Translations under genes and position numbers: made by a program | Shown: positions 30,024 to 39,023 of the stretch, piece by piece | How the letters are laid out: the number at the start of each line of letters is the position of its first letter | Position numbering within the stretch: the stretch's first letter is position 1 | The notes under the pieces: generated by a model | Database searches by the model: none | The model's input: the letters and a program-made list of their open reading frames with translations, nothing else | What the model was told of the DNA's origin: nothing | From: Shinella sp. PSBB067 | GTDB lineage: Bacteria; Pseudomonadota; Alphaproteobacteria; Rhizobiales; Rhizobiaceae | Assembly: GCF_016839145.1 (NCBI RefSeq) | Contig: NZ_CP069303.1 | Span: 496,001 to 560,000 of the forward strand | Direction: 5' to 3' | Length of the DNA stretch: 64,000 nt

Positions 30024-30770
30024 TCAGGCGAGGGTGCCGAGGGGAATGATCTCCTTCGCACCCTCCTGCCACGCATGGCCCTCCCAGTCGCCGAGCCAGC
30101 GCTCGACGCGAAGGCCGGCTTCGGCGATCAGCGCCTCCAGCTCGGCCTTTTCCGGAAAGGCGATGCGCGAGGCGGCGGAGAGGCGCTCGCCGGTGGCGCG
30201 GATTTCGTAATGCGTGCCGTAGGTGACGATGCCGGTTCCGGCGTCGAGGGCAACGTCGTTCCACGCGGCGACCGCGCCGAAGCGCGGATGGTCGAGAAGG
30301 CGCATCGAATCGTCCGGCCCCCATTCCTCCCATTCCCGGCAGGCGGGGTTGCGGCTGTCGAAGACGAAGCGGCCGCCGGGCGCAAGATGCGCCGCGATGG
30401 TGGCGAGCGCCGCACGGCGATCCTCCTGCGTGAGGAAGACCTGGAAGGCATGGCCGGTCAGGACCACGAGGTCGAAGCGGCGGCCGAGCCGCAGCGTGCG
30501 CGCATCGCCTTCGACGAACTCTACGCCGCCGGCCCCGGCCTTCGCCCGGGCGATACCCAGCATGGCCGGCGCCGGATCGACCGCGACGACCGTCCGTCCG
30601 CCGGAAACCGCGATGGCGAGCTCCCCCGTGCCGCAGCCGAGGTCGAGCATGCTGGCCGCCCCCTCCACCAGCGCCCGGCAGAAGGCGAAATCCGGCGAGC
30701 GCTCCCAGCCGTTTTCCAGGTCGTAGAAATCGGCAAGCGCCGGGTCGTGGTAAAGGCGGTCCGCGTCCAT
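30024..30770 (-). CDS. Class I SAM-dependent methyltransferase
   Basis: A 248-residue cytoplasmic methyltransferase. The AdoMet motif I is SMLDLGCGTGELAIAV, motif II VVAVDPAPAML, and the post-I region has FVEGDARTLRL. The C-terminal half has a beta-sandwich-like part (GTHYEIRATGERLSA) as in small-molecule methyltransferases. The substrate is not known. It is a single gene converging with the SDR gene two bases away. Confidence 0.85.
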   Translation of the reverse strand: MDADRLYHDPALADFYDLENGWERSPDFAFCRALVEGAASMLDLGCGTGELAIAVSGGRTVVAVDPAPAMLGIARAKAGAGGVEFVEGDARTLRLGRRFDLVVLTGHAFQVFLTQEDRRAALATIAAHLAPGGRFVFDSRNPACREWEEWGPDDSMRLLDHPRFGAVAAWNDVALDAGTGIVTYGTHYEIRATGERLSAASRIAFPEKAELEALIAEAGLRVERWLGDWEGHAWQEGAKEIIPLGTLA

Positions 30771-30787
30771 CTTCTCTTCCTCCCAAC

Positions 30788-30814
30788 AAAAAGGCCACGC
30801 GTTTCCGCGCGGCC
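30788..30814 (-). terminator. Terminator of the small lipoprotein gene
   Basis: On the minus strand GGCCGCGCG, loop GAAA, CGCGTGGCC (one G-T pair) is followed by TTTTT. It lies 26 bases after the stop at 30840. Confidence 0.85.
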
Positions 30815-30839
30815 CCGAACGATCGGCCTCAGCCGGTGG

Positions 30840-31184
30840 TCATTTCCCATCGCCGGCGGCGTCGAGGACCTTTTCGCAATGCGTCGGGCCGCCCTTCGGA
30901 TCGACGCGGTCGCCGACGGCGCGGATATTGGTGATCCTGTAGGCGTCGTTGACGGTGAGTTCCACCGAGCAGGACCTGCCCTTGGCAAAGCCGCCGCGCC
31001 ACTTGTAGAGCGTCGTGCCGCCCGCGCCGGCCGTGTCGGAAAGCGGCGGGCCATAGGCCGCGAAGAAGCTGCCGGCGGTCTTGCCGTTCCAGCGCGCCTG
31101 CAGCGGATTGGTGGGAACGCTGACCGTGGTGCATGCGGTGAGGGCAAGCGCCACGCCTGCCAGGATTGCAATGCGGGAGTTCAT
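30840..31184 (-). CDS. Small predicted lipoprotein
   Basis: A 114-residue protein with lipoprotein signal MNSRIAILAGVALALTACTT (lipobox LTAC). The mature domain has two cysteines (GRSCSVEL and THCEKV) that could pair, and short beta stretches such as TTLYKWRGG and YRITNIRAVG. AAGGA about ten bases before 31184 supports this start rather than 31193. The function is unknown. A strong terminator follows. Confidence 0.75.
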   Translation of the reverse strand: MNSRIAILAGVALALTACTTVSVPTNPLQARWNGKTAGSFFAAYGPPLSDTAGAGGTTLYKWRGGFAKGRSCSVELTVNDAYRITNIRAVGDRVDPKGGPTHCEKVLDAAGDGK

Positions 31185-31382
31185 TTGTGCCATTTCCTTG
31201 GACTTGGTGCGGCCGTTCTGCGGCGACTCGGGACCGGTGCCTTGATTTCGCCATAGCGCAGTGCGCGCCAAAGGGGAATCGCGTCAGCGCCAACTTTGCG
31301 GCCGTCCCGCGCGAAGCGCGGCGATACGTGCGGATTTGCAACAGTCGGCGCGGCAGGCCGTCGATGTCAGGCAGGAGGCTGG

Positions 31383-31988
31383 CTAGGCGAGGGGGATCGC
31401 ATTGTCCGCCTTGCCCGCCTGGTAGGCGGCCGACAGGGCGTCGTATTTCCGCCGGATCGCTTCCGACCGCGCCTCGAACGATGCGCGCTGCGGCTCGGGA
31501 AGGAGGTCGACGAGACCGCGGATCGACCGGCCCGTCCAGAAGGCGTTGGTCCGGTTGTAGCCGCCCGGCTCCAGCGTGAACACCTCCTTCAGGATCTTCA
31601 GGTCGTGCGGAATGGAGAACGCATCCCGGGAATCCTCGTGGCTGAAGAAGTAGAAGAAAGTGTCGAACCCGGCCCAGGTGATCGCCGAAAGGCACATGGA
31701 GCACGGCTCATGCGTCGACAGGAAGATGAGATCCTTCGTTTCCGGCCGTCCGGCCGCCTCCATCTCGTAGAAGCGCTTCAGGGCGTGGATTTCGCCATGC
31801 CACAGCGGGTTTTCCGTCTCGTTGTTGGTCTCGACGAGCACAGCGGCGAAGTCCGACTTGCGCAGCAGCGCGGCGCCGAAGATCTTGTTGCCCGCCGCGA
31901 CCCCGGCCTCCGTTACCGGGATGATGCCGGTTTCCATCGTGTCGAACAGGGCATCGAGCAGGCGCCCGGCTTCGGTCTCTTCCGCCAT
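31383..31988 (-). CDS. Cytidine/deoxycytidylate-type deaminase
   Basis: A 201-residue zinc-dependent deaminase-fold protein. The zinc and catalytic motifs are WHGEIHAL (His ligand and catalytic Glu) and THEPCSMCLSAI (two Cys ligands), as in CMP/dCMP and nucleoside/guanine deaminases. A C-terminal helical extension (about 150-201) is longer than in minimal deaminases. The exact base is unknown. AGAGGAGA six to seven bases upstream gives a strong ribosome site. Confidence 0.87.
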   Translation of the reverse strand: MAEETEAGRLLDALFDTMETGIIPVTEAGVAAGNKIFGAALLRKSDFAAVLVETNNETENPLWHGEIHALKRFYEMEAAGRPETKDLIFLSTHEPCSMCLSAITWAGFDTFFYFFSHEDSRDAFSIPHDLKILKEVFTLEPGGYNRTNAFWTGRSIRGLVDLLPEPQRASFEARSEAIRRKYDALSAAYQAGKADNAIPLA

Positions 31989-32200
31989 CAGGCGTCTCCT
32001 CTTGGTGTCATGGGAACGGCGTGGATGCGCGCCATGCCGTCAGGCATGTCGCCGGCGGTAGGGGTTGCATCGCGAAGCAGGGGATCGGGTATCATGTCCA
32101 CGGTTCCATCGTTGAACCGGCCGTCGGCCGGCTTCGCGGGGGACCCTGTTCCGAGAGGTGCGAACTCCGGATCGTCATCGACATGCGTCGAGCGGGACAT
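31988..32200 (-). CDS. Doubtful small ORF overlapping the deaminase start
   Basis: A 70-codon reading frame (MSRSTHVDDDPEFAPLGTGS onward) whose stop overlaps the deaminase ATG as TGATG. It is acidic and proline-rich, with no motif. There is no good ribosome site at its start and the deaminase has its own strong site, so it may be non-coding leader. It is the only reading frame of note in the 310-bp gap 31989-32298. Confidence 0.22.
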   Translation of the reverse strand: MSRSTHVDDDPEFAPLGTGSPAKPADGRFNDGTVDMIPDPLLRDATPTAGDMPDGMARIHAVPMTPRGDA

Positions 32201-32298
32201 TGCGCGCAAGGCCTGCGCCTTGGCTGCCGGCGACCTTGCAATTTTTCCTGAAAGCCTGTCAACAGCCTCGAAAGGGCGATGCAGGCGAGGAGGCGACG

Positions 32299-32532
32299 AT
32301 GCCGCATGTGATAGTCAAGATGGTCGAGGGCCGAACGGAAGAGCAGAAGAGGGCGCTCGCCGATGCGCTCGCCAGCGCCGTCACGGCGTCGCTCGGCTGC
32401 GGCGAGGACCTCGTGTCGGTCGCGATCGAGGACGTCAGGGACGAGGATTGGATGGCCAGCGTCTATGTCCCGGACATCCGGCAGCGCTCCGGCACGATAT
32501 ACCGGATGCCGGGCTACGGCCCCGAGGATTGA
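32299..32532 (+). CDS. 4-oxalocrotonate tautomerase-like enzyme
   Basis: A 77-residue tautomerase-superfamily protein. After Met removal it begins with the catalytic Pro1 (PHVIVKMVEGR), followed by the helix TEEQKRALADALASAV and SVAIEDV, the family pattern (PptA/4-OT-like). Such enzymes shift keto-enol double bonds and work as oligomers. GGAGG five bases before 32299 fixes the start; longer in-frame starts upstream are shadows. The physiological substrate is unknown. Confidence 0.88.
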   Translation: MPHVIVKMVEGRTEEQKRALADALASAVTASLGCGEDLVSVAIEDVRDEDWMASVYVPDIRQRSGTIYRMPGYGPED

Positions 32533-32556
32533 GGTCGTTGCCGCAAACGCCGGCGA

Positions 32557-33066
32557 TTACTGGCGCTGGAGCGTGATCCGGCTCGTCGTCACCATCTTGC
32601 CGGAAGCGGGATCGCGGTCCGTCGTCGTGAGCGTCAGGCCGTTCTTCCCGGCCTTGGCAAGGGAAAGATTGGCGCGCCGGTCGCCGTTCACCGCCTTTGC
32701 CCAGCCGATGGCAAGGTTCAGCGTATCGCCCTTGCGCCGGCCGGACAGCGATGCCGGCCCGGAGCCGGCCCCGATATAGGATCCGCGATAGGTGCCGCCC
32801 GAGATCTTCAGGTCGACGCCGACCGCCCGCGACACGACGACCAGGCCGCGGCACCGCCCCTTCAGGGACAACGAGCTTCCGGTGGTGGCGGAGGTGAACC
32901 GGCAACTGACGCCGATGGGCGCCTTGTTGGTGCGCAGCCGCACCTCGCCCTTGCCGGCATATTCACCCTTCAGGCTCCCCAGAAACTGCTCTTCTCCGGC
33001 ATTTGCCGGCGTGGAGAACAGGAGCGGCACACAGCAGGCCATCATGGCCGGAACGATAGGGTTCAT
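32557..33066 (-). CDS. Exported hypothetical protein
   Basis: A 169-residue protein with a signal peptide (MNPIVPAMMACCVPLLFSTP with cleavage after ANA) and a beta-rich mature part holding two cysteines (GVSCRFTS, KGRCRGLV). It should be periplasmic. GGGAGA upstream of 33066 supports the start. I do not recognise the family beyond conserved exported rhizobial proteins, and no enzyme motif is visible. Confidence 0.7.
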   Translation of the reverse strand: MNPIVPAMMACCVPLLFSTPANAGEEQFLGSLKGEYAGKGEVRLRTNKAPIGVSCRFTSATTGSSLSLKGRCRGLVVVSRAVGVDLKISGGTYRGSYIGAGSGPASLSGRRKGDTLNLAIGWAKAVNGDRRANLSLAKAGKNGLTLTTTDRDPASGKMVTTSRITLQRQ

Positions 33067-33406
33067 GGTTCTTCTCCCGAAACGTGCAGCGTTGCAGGCC
33101 TAACCGCAGGACGCCCCGCGCGGTTCCGCCGCGCGTCAAATTCGGGCGTGCCGTTCCACGCGCCGATTCGAAAGAAACCGTTCGTGTCGTCACTCCGTCC
33201 GGGTCGGGCGGCCGTCCCGGCGCATGGTGACGGTGACGGGCCGTGCCGGCGGCCGGGATGAACATCCTCAAGGCCTCGCCGGCTCGACCGCGCCGCTTCC
33301 TTGGCGACGCGGGGCGGTGCGCGCGGTGATCAGGCCGTGGCCTGCCCCGCCCATGACCCCTCCGGTTCTATCTTCGATCGCGAAGCGCTTTATGCCGCCG
33401 GCCCTA

Positions 33407-33446
33407 TTGACTTTGCGGCGAAAGGATCATGATATATTATATATCA
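33407..33446 (+). promoter_or_regulatory. Promoter and GntR-type operator of the pxpA operon
   Basis: TTGACT at 33407-33412 fits a -35 box and GATATA at 33431-33436, 18 bases on, fits a -10. The -10 lies inside the palindrome TGATATATTATATATCA (33430-33446: two 8-base arms round one T), which recurs beside the gntR gene at 40640-40656. A repressor bound here would block RNA polymerase. The rest of the 399-bp gap 33067-33465 shows only a 7-bp GC hairpin near 33117 and no gene. Confidence 0.7.
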
Positions 33447-33465
33447 AGACGAAAAGGGGACGCGA

Positions 33466-34200
33466 ATGGTCACGATCAACTGTGACATGGGAGAGGCTTT
33501 CGGCATTTACCGGTTCGGTGACGACGAGGCCTGCATGCCCTTTGTGACCCATGCCAACATCGCCTGCGGCTTCCACGCGTCCGACCCGGTCGTCATGGCG
33601 AAGACCGTGCGCCTGGCCAGGAAGGCGGGGATCAAGGTCGGCTCGCATCCGGGCCTGCCGGACCGCGAAGGCTTCGGGCGCCGGCCGATGCGCATGACGC
33701 GCGAGGAGGTCTCGGCGCTCACCATCTACCAGACGGGCGCGCTGGAAGGTTTCCTGCGGGCCGAGGGCGTGAAGCTCTCCCACATCAAGCCGCACGGTTC
33801 CCTGTTCGGCATGGCGCAGAACGAGCCTGAAGTCGCCGAGGGGATCGCGGATGCGGCCGAGGTGTTCGGCGTGCCGGTCATCGCCTTTTCCGATTGCTGC
33901 ATGTCCGAGGTCTTCACCCGGCGCGGCATCCCGTTCAGTTGCGAATTCTATGTCGACATCGACTACGGCGACGACGGGCGGCAGATCATCTCCCGCGAGC
34001 ACCCGCCGATCTCGGCGCAGGAAGTGGCGGAGAAAGTCCGCCGCGCCATCGATTCCGGCCTGACCCGCTCGGTCAACGGCAAGGATGTCCAGGTGGTGGC
34101 CGAATCGATCTGCGTCCACTCCGACACGCCGAATGCCATCGAGGTCGCCCGGGCGGTCTTCGACGAGTTGAACCGCAGCGGCAAGCTTTCCAGGGATTAG
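33466..34200 (+). CDS. pxpA: 5-oxoprolinase subunit A (LamB/YcsF family)
   Basis: A 244-residue LamB/YcsF protein, a TIM-barrel partner of PxpB and PxpC in ATP-dependent opening of 5-oxoproline (pyroglutamate) to glutamate. Family motifs are clear: INCDMGEAFG at the start, ANIACGFHASDP, SHPGLPDREGFGRR, IKPHGSLFG and ICVHSDTP. AAGGGG precedes the ATG. Unusually, it is not beside pxpB and pxpC but 6.5 kb away at the head of a transporter operon; the shared operator links the two. The true substrate could be another lactam. Confidence 0.93.
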   Translation: MVTINCDMGEAFGIYRFGDDEACMPFVTHANIACGFHASDPVVMAKTVRLARKAGIKVGSHPGLPDREGFGRRPMRMTREEVSALTIYQTGALEGFLRAEGVKLSHIKPHGSLFGMAQNEPEVAEGIADAAEVFGVPVIAFSDCCMSEVFTRRGIPFSCEFYVDIDYGDDGRQIISREHPPISAQEVAEKVRRAIDSGLTRSVNGKDVQVVAESICVHSDTPNAIEVARAVFDELNRSGKLSRD

Positions 34201-34204
34201 GGCG

Positions 34205-35653
34205 ATGCGCACGCTGGCCGGACAACCGTTGCAGGAGGACATCGTCGAGGCCATCGCCCCGGCCTTGCGGGCGATCGCCGCGTCGATCGGCCCCGAGGGC
34301 CGGCATGTCATCTATTGCAACGGCGGCCGTGTGCAGGCTGCGCGCACGGGCAGCGATATCGCCCGCCGGATCTGTTCGGATCATTTCGCCGGGCGCCTGC
34401 TGAAGGAAGCGCTTGTCGATGCCGAGCGGCAGTTCGGCGATGGAACCGCCCGGCTGGCCGTGATGGCCGGCGCGGCCCTTGCCGAAGGGCGCCGGGCCGG
34501 CGAGGCGGCGATCGAGACGGATCGCCTCGTCGAGGCGCTCGCCTTGCTGCGGCCGAAGCTGGACACGGCCTTCGCGGAAGAGACCCGCGGTTGCGACACC
34601 GGCGCCGGGCTCGTCGCTGCCGCCGGGGTGGATGCCACGCTCGCCGGCCTCATTCTCGAAGCGGACGCCGCGGCCGGGCCGGGCGGGCTGGTCGAGGTCT
34701 CGGAGGCGCTGGAAAGCGCCGTGACCGCGGTCGACGGCTTCAGTTTCGAGGCGCGCCATGTCGGGGCGGGCGCACTGGCGGCGATGGACGACGTCCATGT
34801 CATCGTCGCCAACGAGATGCTGACGGATTTCAGGACGCTCGTTCCCGTGATCGAGGGATTTGCCGACCGCGGCAAGGCGCTGCTCGTCGTGGCGCGCGGC
34901 ATCGAGGGCGCGGCGCTGCAACTGCTTGAACGGAACCGCAAGGCCGGCGTCGTCAAGACCGCAGCGCTCGTTCCGGGCGACGCCGGGCCGCGCGCCGTCG
35001 AAATCCTGGAAGACCTCGCGGCGGCGAGCGGCGCGACGATGATCTGCGCCCAGGCCGGTACCTCCATCGAGGCGCTGAAGCCCGCCATGCTGGGCAGGGC
35101 GGCGAAATTCCGTTTCGAGCGCGGGCGGGTCCATCTGGCCGGCGCTGAGGGTGCGCCGGAGCGCATCGCCATGCGCATCGCGCTGGCCGAGGCCGAGATC
35201 CGGGCGAAGCGCTACCTGCCGCTCGATCGCGAACATGCCGAGCGCCGCAAGGCGCGCCTTGCCGGACGCTGGGTGGAACTGGTCGTCGCCCGCGGGTTCG
35301 AATCCGCCGTGCAGATGGAAAGCGCGCGCCGCGCCCTCGTTGCGCTCCGCGCCGCACGTACGGAAGGCGTCATCGCCGGCGGTGGGCGCGGGCTGGAGAA
35401 CATCGCCGACCGACTGGGGAGCGTCGCCGCGCACGATGCCGCCGCGCGCGCCGCTGCCACCATGGTCGACGCGGCCCTGCGGGCGCCGGGCCGGTGCCTT
35501 CGTCGCAACGCGTCGGAAGCACCCTCGCAGGCGCGCGGTGCCATGCCTGCCTCCGTCGCGGACCCGGCGCGGCTTTCCCGCGACGTGCTGGACGTCGCGC
35601 TTTCGCTTGCGGTGCGCCTTGCCGGGATCGGCGGGGCGGTCCTGCGCCATTGA
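34205..35653 (+). CDS. Diverged GroEL/Cpn60 paralogue
   Basis: A 482-residue protein that aligns along its whole length with GroEL, though weakly. Equatorial parts: SIGPEGRHV (28-35, GroEL LGPKGRNV), FGDGT (77-81, GroEL AGDGT), EGVIAGGG (387-394) and VADPARL (451-457, GroEL ILDPTKV with Asp495 kept). Apical part, about 178-310: LVPVIEGFADRGKALLVVAR, IEGAAL, GVVKTAAL and EDLAAASGATMI match GroEL in order. The residue at GroEL Asp398, needed for ATP hydrolysis, is Arg376, and the TTT after GDG is TAR, so ATPase activity should be lost or changed. There is no groES nearby. It starts four bases after pxpA and is surely cotranscribed. I name no function: an assembly helper for the carboxylase is a guess. 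Confidence 0.82.
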   Translation: MRTLAGQPLQEDIVEAIAPALRAIAASIGPEGRHVIYCNGGRVQAARTGSDIARRICSDHFAGRLLKEALVDAERQFGDGTARLAVMAGAALAEGRRAGEAAIETDRLVEALALLRPKLDTAFAEETRGCDTGAGLVAAAGVDATLAGLILEADAAAGPGGLVEVSEALESAVTAVDGFSFEARHVGAGALAAMDDVHVIVANEMLTDFRTLVPVIEGFADRGKALLVVARGIEGAALQLLERNRKAGVVKTAALVPGDAGPRAVEILEDLAAASGATMICAQAGTSIEALKPAMLGRAAKFRFERGRVHLAGAEGAPERIAMRIALAEAEIRAKRYLPLDREHAERRKARLAGRWVELVVARGFESAVQMESARRALVALRAARTEGVIAGGGRGLENIADRLGSVAAHDAAARAAATMVDAALRAPGRCLRRNASEAPSQARGAMPASVADPARLSRDVLDVALSLAVRLAGIGGAVLRH

Positions 35654-35687
35654 ACCTGAATATCGGACAAGAGTGAGACCAGAGCAC

Positions 35688-36770
35688 ATGAACAGCGACG
35701 TCGTGGATCCGATGCTTGAGATCGAGGACCTCGTCCACTGCTACGGCCCGGTGAGAGCGCTTTCGCATGTCTCCGTCTCCGCCGCCAGGGGAGAGTTCCT
35801 GACGATCCTCGGCTCCAGCGGATCCGGCAAGACCACGATGCTGCGGGTGATCTCGGGCCTTGAGATGCCGACATCGGTCAAGAGGCTGCGGATCGGCGGC
35901 CAGGACGTCGCCCGCCTTCCGGCGGCCAAGCGCAACTGCACCACCGTGTTCCAGAGCTATGCGCTCTTCCCGCACATGAACGTCGTGGAAAACGTCGCCT
36001 ACGGCCTGAAGATCCGCAAGGTGAATGCGGCCGATGCGCTGAAGGAAGCGCGGCGGGCGCTGGCGATGGTGCAGCTCGAAGGCAAGGCGGACCGGCGGAT
36101 CGGGCAATTGTCCGGCGGCGAGCGCCAGCGTGTGGCGCTGGCCCGCGCTGTGGTCACGCAGCCGGCCGTGCTGTTGCTGGACGAACCGCTGGGGGCCCTC
36201 GACGAGCGCCTGCGCCAGGACATGCAGATCGAGCTGATGGAGCTCCAGCGCAGTCTGGGCATGACCTTCGTCTACATCACCCACAGCCAGGAGGAAGCCC
36301 TGACGATGAGCGACCGCGTCGTCCTGATGCGGTTTGGCCAGATCGTCCAGAGCGGCAGCCCGCTCGATCTCTTCGACCGGCCGGAAAGCCGCTTCGCCGC
36401 GGGCTTCATGGGCTACGAGAACATTCTGGAAGCGACGCTGGTGGCGCGGGAAGGGACCTTCGGCACGGTCGAGTTCCCCGGCGGGCTGCGCATCCGCGGC
36501 GTGGTCACGGCGACCGGCCCGAAGGTCGGCGATACCGTCGCCATCGCGCTGCGCGCCGAACGCATCTCGCCGGTTTCGGCCATCACGCCCGACAGTGTCG
36601 AGGCGACGATCACCAGCCGCATCTACCGCGGCAAGTACACCGACGTCACCGTCGCCACGGGCGCGGGGCCGCTGCGCCTGCGGAGCTGGCATGGCGGGGC
36701 AGGCGAGGCCGAGGAAATACAACGGGTTGGCTGGAACACGACGGATGCCGTGATCTTCGCCGAGCAGTGA
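35688..36770 (+). CDS. ABC transporter ATP-binding protein, PotA type
   Basis: A 360-residue ATPase of the spermidine/putrescine/iron (PotA) importer group. Walker A is ILGSSGSGKTTM, the Q-loop VFQSYALFPHM, signature QLSGGERQRVALARA, Walker B LLLDEPLGALD and the switch His in ITHSQEEAL. A C-terminal TOBE-like domain (about 270-360) follows. It powers the two permeases downstream at the inner membrane. An in-frame GTG at 35673 is an alternative start. It lies 34 bases after the chaperonin-like gene. Confidence 0.93.
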   Translation: MNSDVVDPMLEIEDLVHCYGPVRALSHVSVSAARGEFLTILGSSGSGKTTMLRVISGLEMPTSVKRLRIGGQDVARLPAAKRNCTTVFQSYALFPHMNVVENVAYGLKIRKVNAADALKEARRALAMVQLEGKADRRIGQLSGGERQRVALARAVVTQPAVLLLDEPLGALDERLRQDMQIELMELQRSLGMTFVYITHSQEEALTMSDRVVLMRFGQIVQSGSPLDLFDRPESRFAAGFMGYENILEATLVAREGTFGTVEFPGGLRIRGVVTATGPKVGDTVAIALRAERISPVSAITPDSVEATITSRIYRGKYTDVTVATGAGPLRLRSWHGGAGEAEEIQRVGWNTTDAVIFAEQ

Positions 36771-36804
36771 AATGCAAGCCAGGAAAACCAAAAGGGGATC
36801 TACG

Positions 36805-38004
36805 ATGACAGACAGATTTTCGACATACAGCCAGTTCCAGCTCAGCCGCCGCCAGATGCTGGCGGGCATGACGGCGCTGGCCGGCGCCGCCGCGGTCGGC
36901 GGCCTGCCTGGCATGGCGGGCGCGCAGGACGTGGCGTCCGTGAAGATTTACGGCGTCCCGACGGCCGCCCTCAAGGACTGGGCTCCGATGGAGAAATCCA
37001 TCGGCGTGCGCGCCGAGCTCAGCGGCTCCAGCAATGATGTCGGCGTCTTCATGCGCGACGTCATGGGCGCGAACATGGGCGACAGCGTCGACATGTTCGT
37101 CTTCGAATCCGGCACGGAGGACATTCTCGGGCCGCAGGGCTTCTACGCCCCGCTCGACGAGGCCAATCCCGAACTGACGCTCTGGGAGCGCACGTCCGAC
37201 GACTGGAAGCGCTCGCCCGTCGTGCAGGACCGCGAGGGCAAGCAATGGGGCGTGCCCGTTATCGGCAATGCCGACAGCTTCGGCTACTTCCCGGAAAAGC
37301 TCGGCATGGCGCCCGACAGCGAGGACGAGCTCTCCTGGTCGCTGATGTTCGACGACGAGAAGACCCGCGGCCGCGTCGCCTACGGCAATGCCTATACCTA
37401 TTCGATGGGCGTGGCCGCGCTCTATCTCCAGTCGAAGGGCGTGGCGACCTTCGCCGATATCGCCGACCTCAAGCCGGAGGAAGCCAAGGTCGTGGCGGAC
37501 TTCCTGGTCGAGCGCAAGAAGGCCGGTCAGTTCCGCACGCTCTACGGCGCCTTCGAGGAGCAGATCCAGCTTCTCACCAACAAGGAAGTGGACGTCATCA
37601 ACTGCTGGGAGCCGGCGGTGCGGGAAGCCAATCTGAAGCTGGGGCCGGACGCCACGCGCTATGCCTACACCAAGGAAGGCTACTTCAAGTGGGGCCACGG
37701 CGCCTACATCGCCGCGCAGGCGGCAGACCGCGACAATCTCACCGCGATCTACAAGGTGCTGAACTACTTCCTCGGCGGCGAATACCGCGCGCTGCAGGCG
37801 CGTGACCGCGGCTATGCCGGCCCCAACATGGATCTCGGCGTCGAATATGCCGAGAAGAACGGCTGGAGCGCGGACGAGATCGCCGCGCTGAAGGCGACGG
37901 AAGCCAAGGTGAACAAGAAGTTCTCCAAGCCGTATGTCTCGACCACCACGCCGGACAATGCCGGCGCGATGGAAGAGGAATGGCAGCGCTTCCTCAACGC
38001 CTGA
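36805..38004 (+). CDS. Polyamine-type ABC substrate-binding protein with Tat signal
   Basis: A 399-residue periplasmic binding protein of the PotD/spermidine-like class. The N terminus has a twin-arginine signal (LSRRQMLAG at about 13-21, then hydrophobic MTALAGAAAVGG and cleavage near MAGAQD), so it is exported folded. The mature protein shows the two-lobed pattern: VFESGTEDILG, WGVPVIGNADSFGYFPEKLG and the hinge INCWEPAVREANLKLG. AAGGGG seven bases before 36805 sets the start. Its ligand is presumably the substrate of the adjacent carboxylase pathway. Confidence 0.9.
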   Translation: MTDRFSTYSQFQLSRRQMLAGMTALAGAAAVGGLPGMAGAQDVASVKIYGVPTAALKDWAPMEKSIGVRAELSGSSNDVGVFMRDVMGANMGDSVDMFVFESGTEDILGPQGFYAPLDEANPELTLWERTSDDWKRSPVVQDREGKQWGVPVIGNADSFGYFPEKLGMAPDSEDELSWSLMFDDEKTRGRVAYGNAYTYSMGVAALYLQSKGVATFADIADLKPEEAKVVADFLVERKKAGQFRTLYGAFEEQIQLLTNKEVDVINCWEPAVREANLKLGPDATRYAYTKEGYFKWGHGAYIAAQAADRDNLTAIYKVLNYFLGGEYRALQARDRGYAGPNMDLGVEYAEKNGWSADEIAALKATEAKVNKKFSKPYVSTTTPDNAGAMEEEWQRFLNA

Positions 38005-38071
38005 GCGAAGACAGGCTCCGGGCCCGCACCGACATGGGCCCGGAGCCGTCAACGATCCGGAACTTCTTTGG

Positions 38072-39019
38072 ATGAGTGAGATGCAACAGTTTGCAGGCGC
38101 CTCGGAAACGACGACGGCCGGCCGCCAAGGTTTCCTGCGCGCGTTCGCCGGAAGGCTCGCCGACATGAACCTGGCCGTGACGGCCATCCTCGTGACCTGG
38201 TTCGTCCTGGTCATCGTGCCGATCGTCGTGCTTTTCGCGTTCAGTTTCTTTTCCACCGTGCAGTTCCGCACGGTCTACGAGCCGACGCTCGACACCTGGA
38301 TCGGACTGTTCTCCTCCGGCCGCTGGGAGGTGACGCTGCGCACCCTGCGCATCGCCCTGACGGTGACGGTGATCGAGCTGCTGATGGCGTTTCCCTTCGC
38401 GCTGTGGCTCGCCAAGGGCTGCCGCTCCGCCACGGGCCGGGCCGTCTGCCTCGCCATGCTGACGATCCCCTTCTTCCTCGACATGTCCTCGCGCACCATC
38501 GTCTGGCGCGCCATCCTCGGCCAGTCCGGGCTGATCAACACCATGCTGCTCGGCGCGGGCATCGTCGATACGCCGGTGGAATGGCTGCTCTATTCGGAAG
38601 TCGCCGTGCATTTCGGCATGATCGTCAGCCTCTTCCCGCCGATGGTGATGCCGATCTACCTCGCGATCAACCTGATCGACGATACCCTGCTCGAAGCCAG
38701 CAACGACCTCGGCGCATCGCCCTGGCAGACGCTGACCCGCGTCATCATCCCGCTGTCGCTGCCGGGCATCATGGCCGGCGTGGTGTTCTGCCTCGGTCCG
38801 GCGCTCGCCGCATGGGTCGAGCCGGGCATGCTGGGCGGCGGCTTCGTCAACCTCATATCCAATTCGATCGAGAGCGCCTATTCGGCCCTGCGCTATCCCG
38901 TCGTCGCGGCCCTGTCGGCCTTCGTGATCCTGCTGCTGCTCCTGCTGCTGGCGGCCATGTACCTGATCGCGCGCCGCTTCGGCGATCCGTCCTCCTCCGT
39001 AAGCGTCCTGAAGGGGTGA
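38072..39019 (+). CDS. ABC transporter permease, PotB type
   Basis: A 315-residue inner-membrane permease with about six helices, the first at LAVTAILVTWFVLVIVPIVV and the last at VVAALSAFVILLLLLLLAAMY. The cytoplasmic EAA-type loop that contacts the ATPase is LLEASNDLGASPWQTLTRVIIPLSLPG. It pairs with the next gene, five bases away. A second ATG at 38081, better spaced from a GGA, is a possible start. Confidence 0.9.
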   Translation: MSEMQQFAGASETTTAGRQGFLRAFAGRLADMNLAVTAILVTWFVLVIVPIVVLFAFSFFSTVQFRTVYEPTLDTWIGLFSSGRWEVTLRTLRIALTVTVIELLMAFPFALWLAKGCRSATGRAVCLAMLTIPFFLDMSSRTIVWRAILGQSGLINTMLLGAGIVDTPVEWLLYSEVAVHFGMIVSLFPPMVMPIYLAINLIDDTLLEASNDLGASPWQTLTRVIIPLSLPGIMAGVVFCLGPALAAWVEPGMLGGGFVNLISNSIESAYSALRYPVVAALSAFVILLLLLLLAAMYLIARRFGDPSSSVSVLKG

Positions 39020-39023
39020 GACC

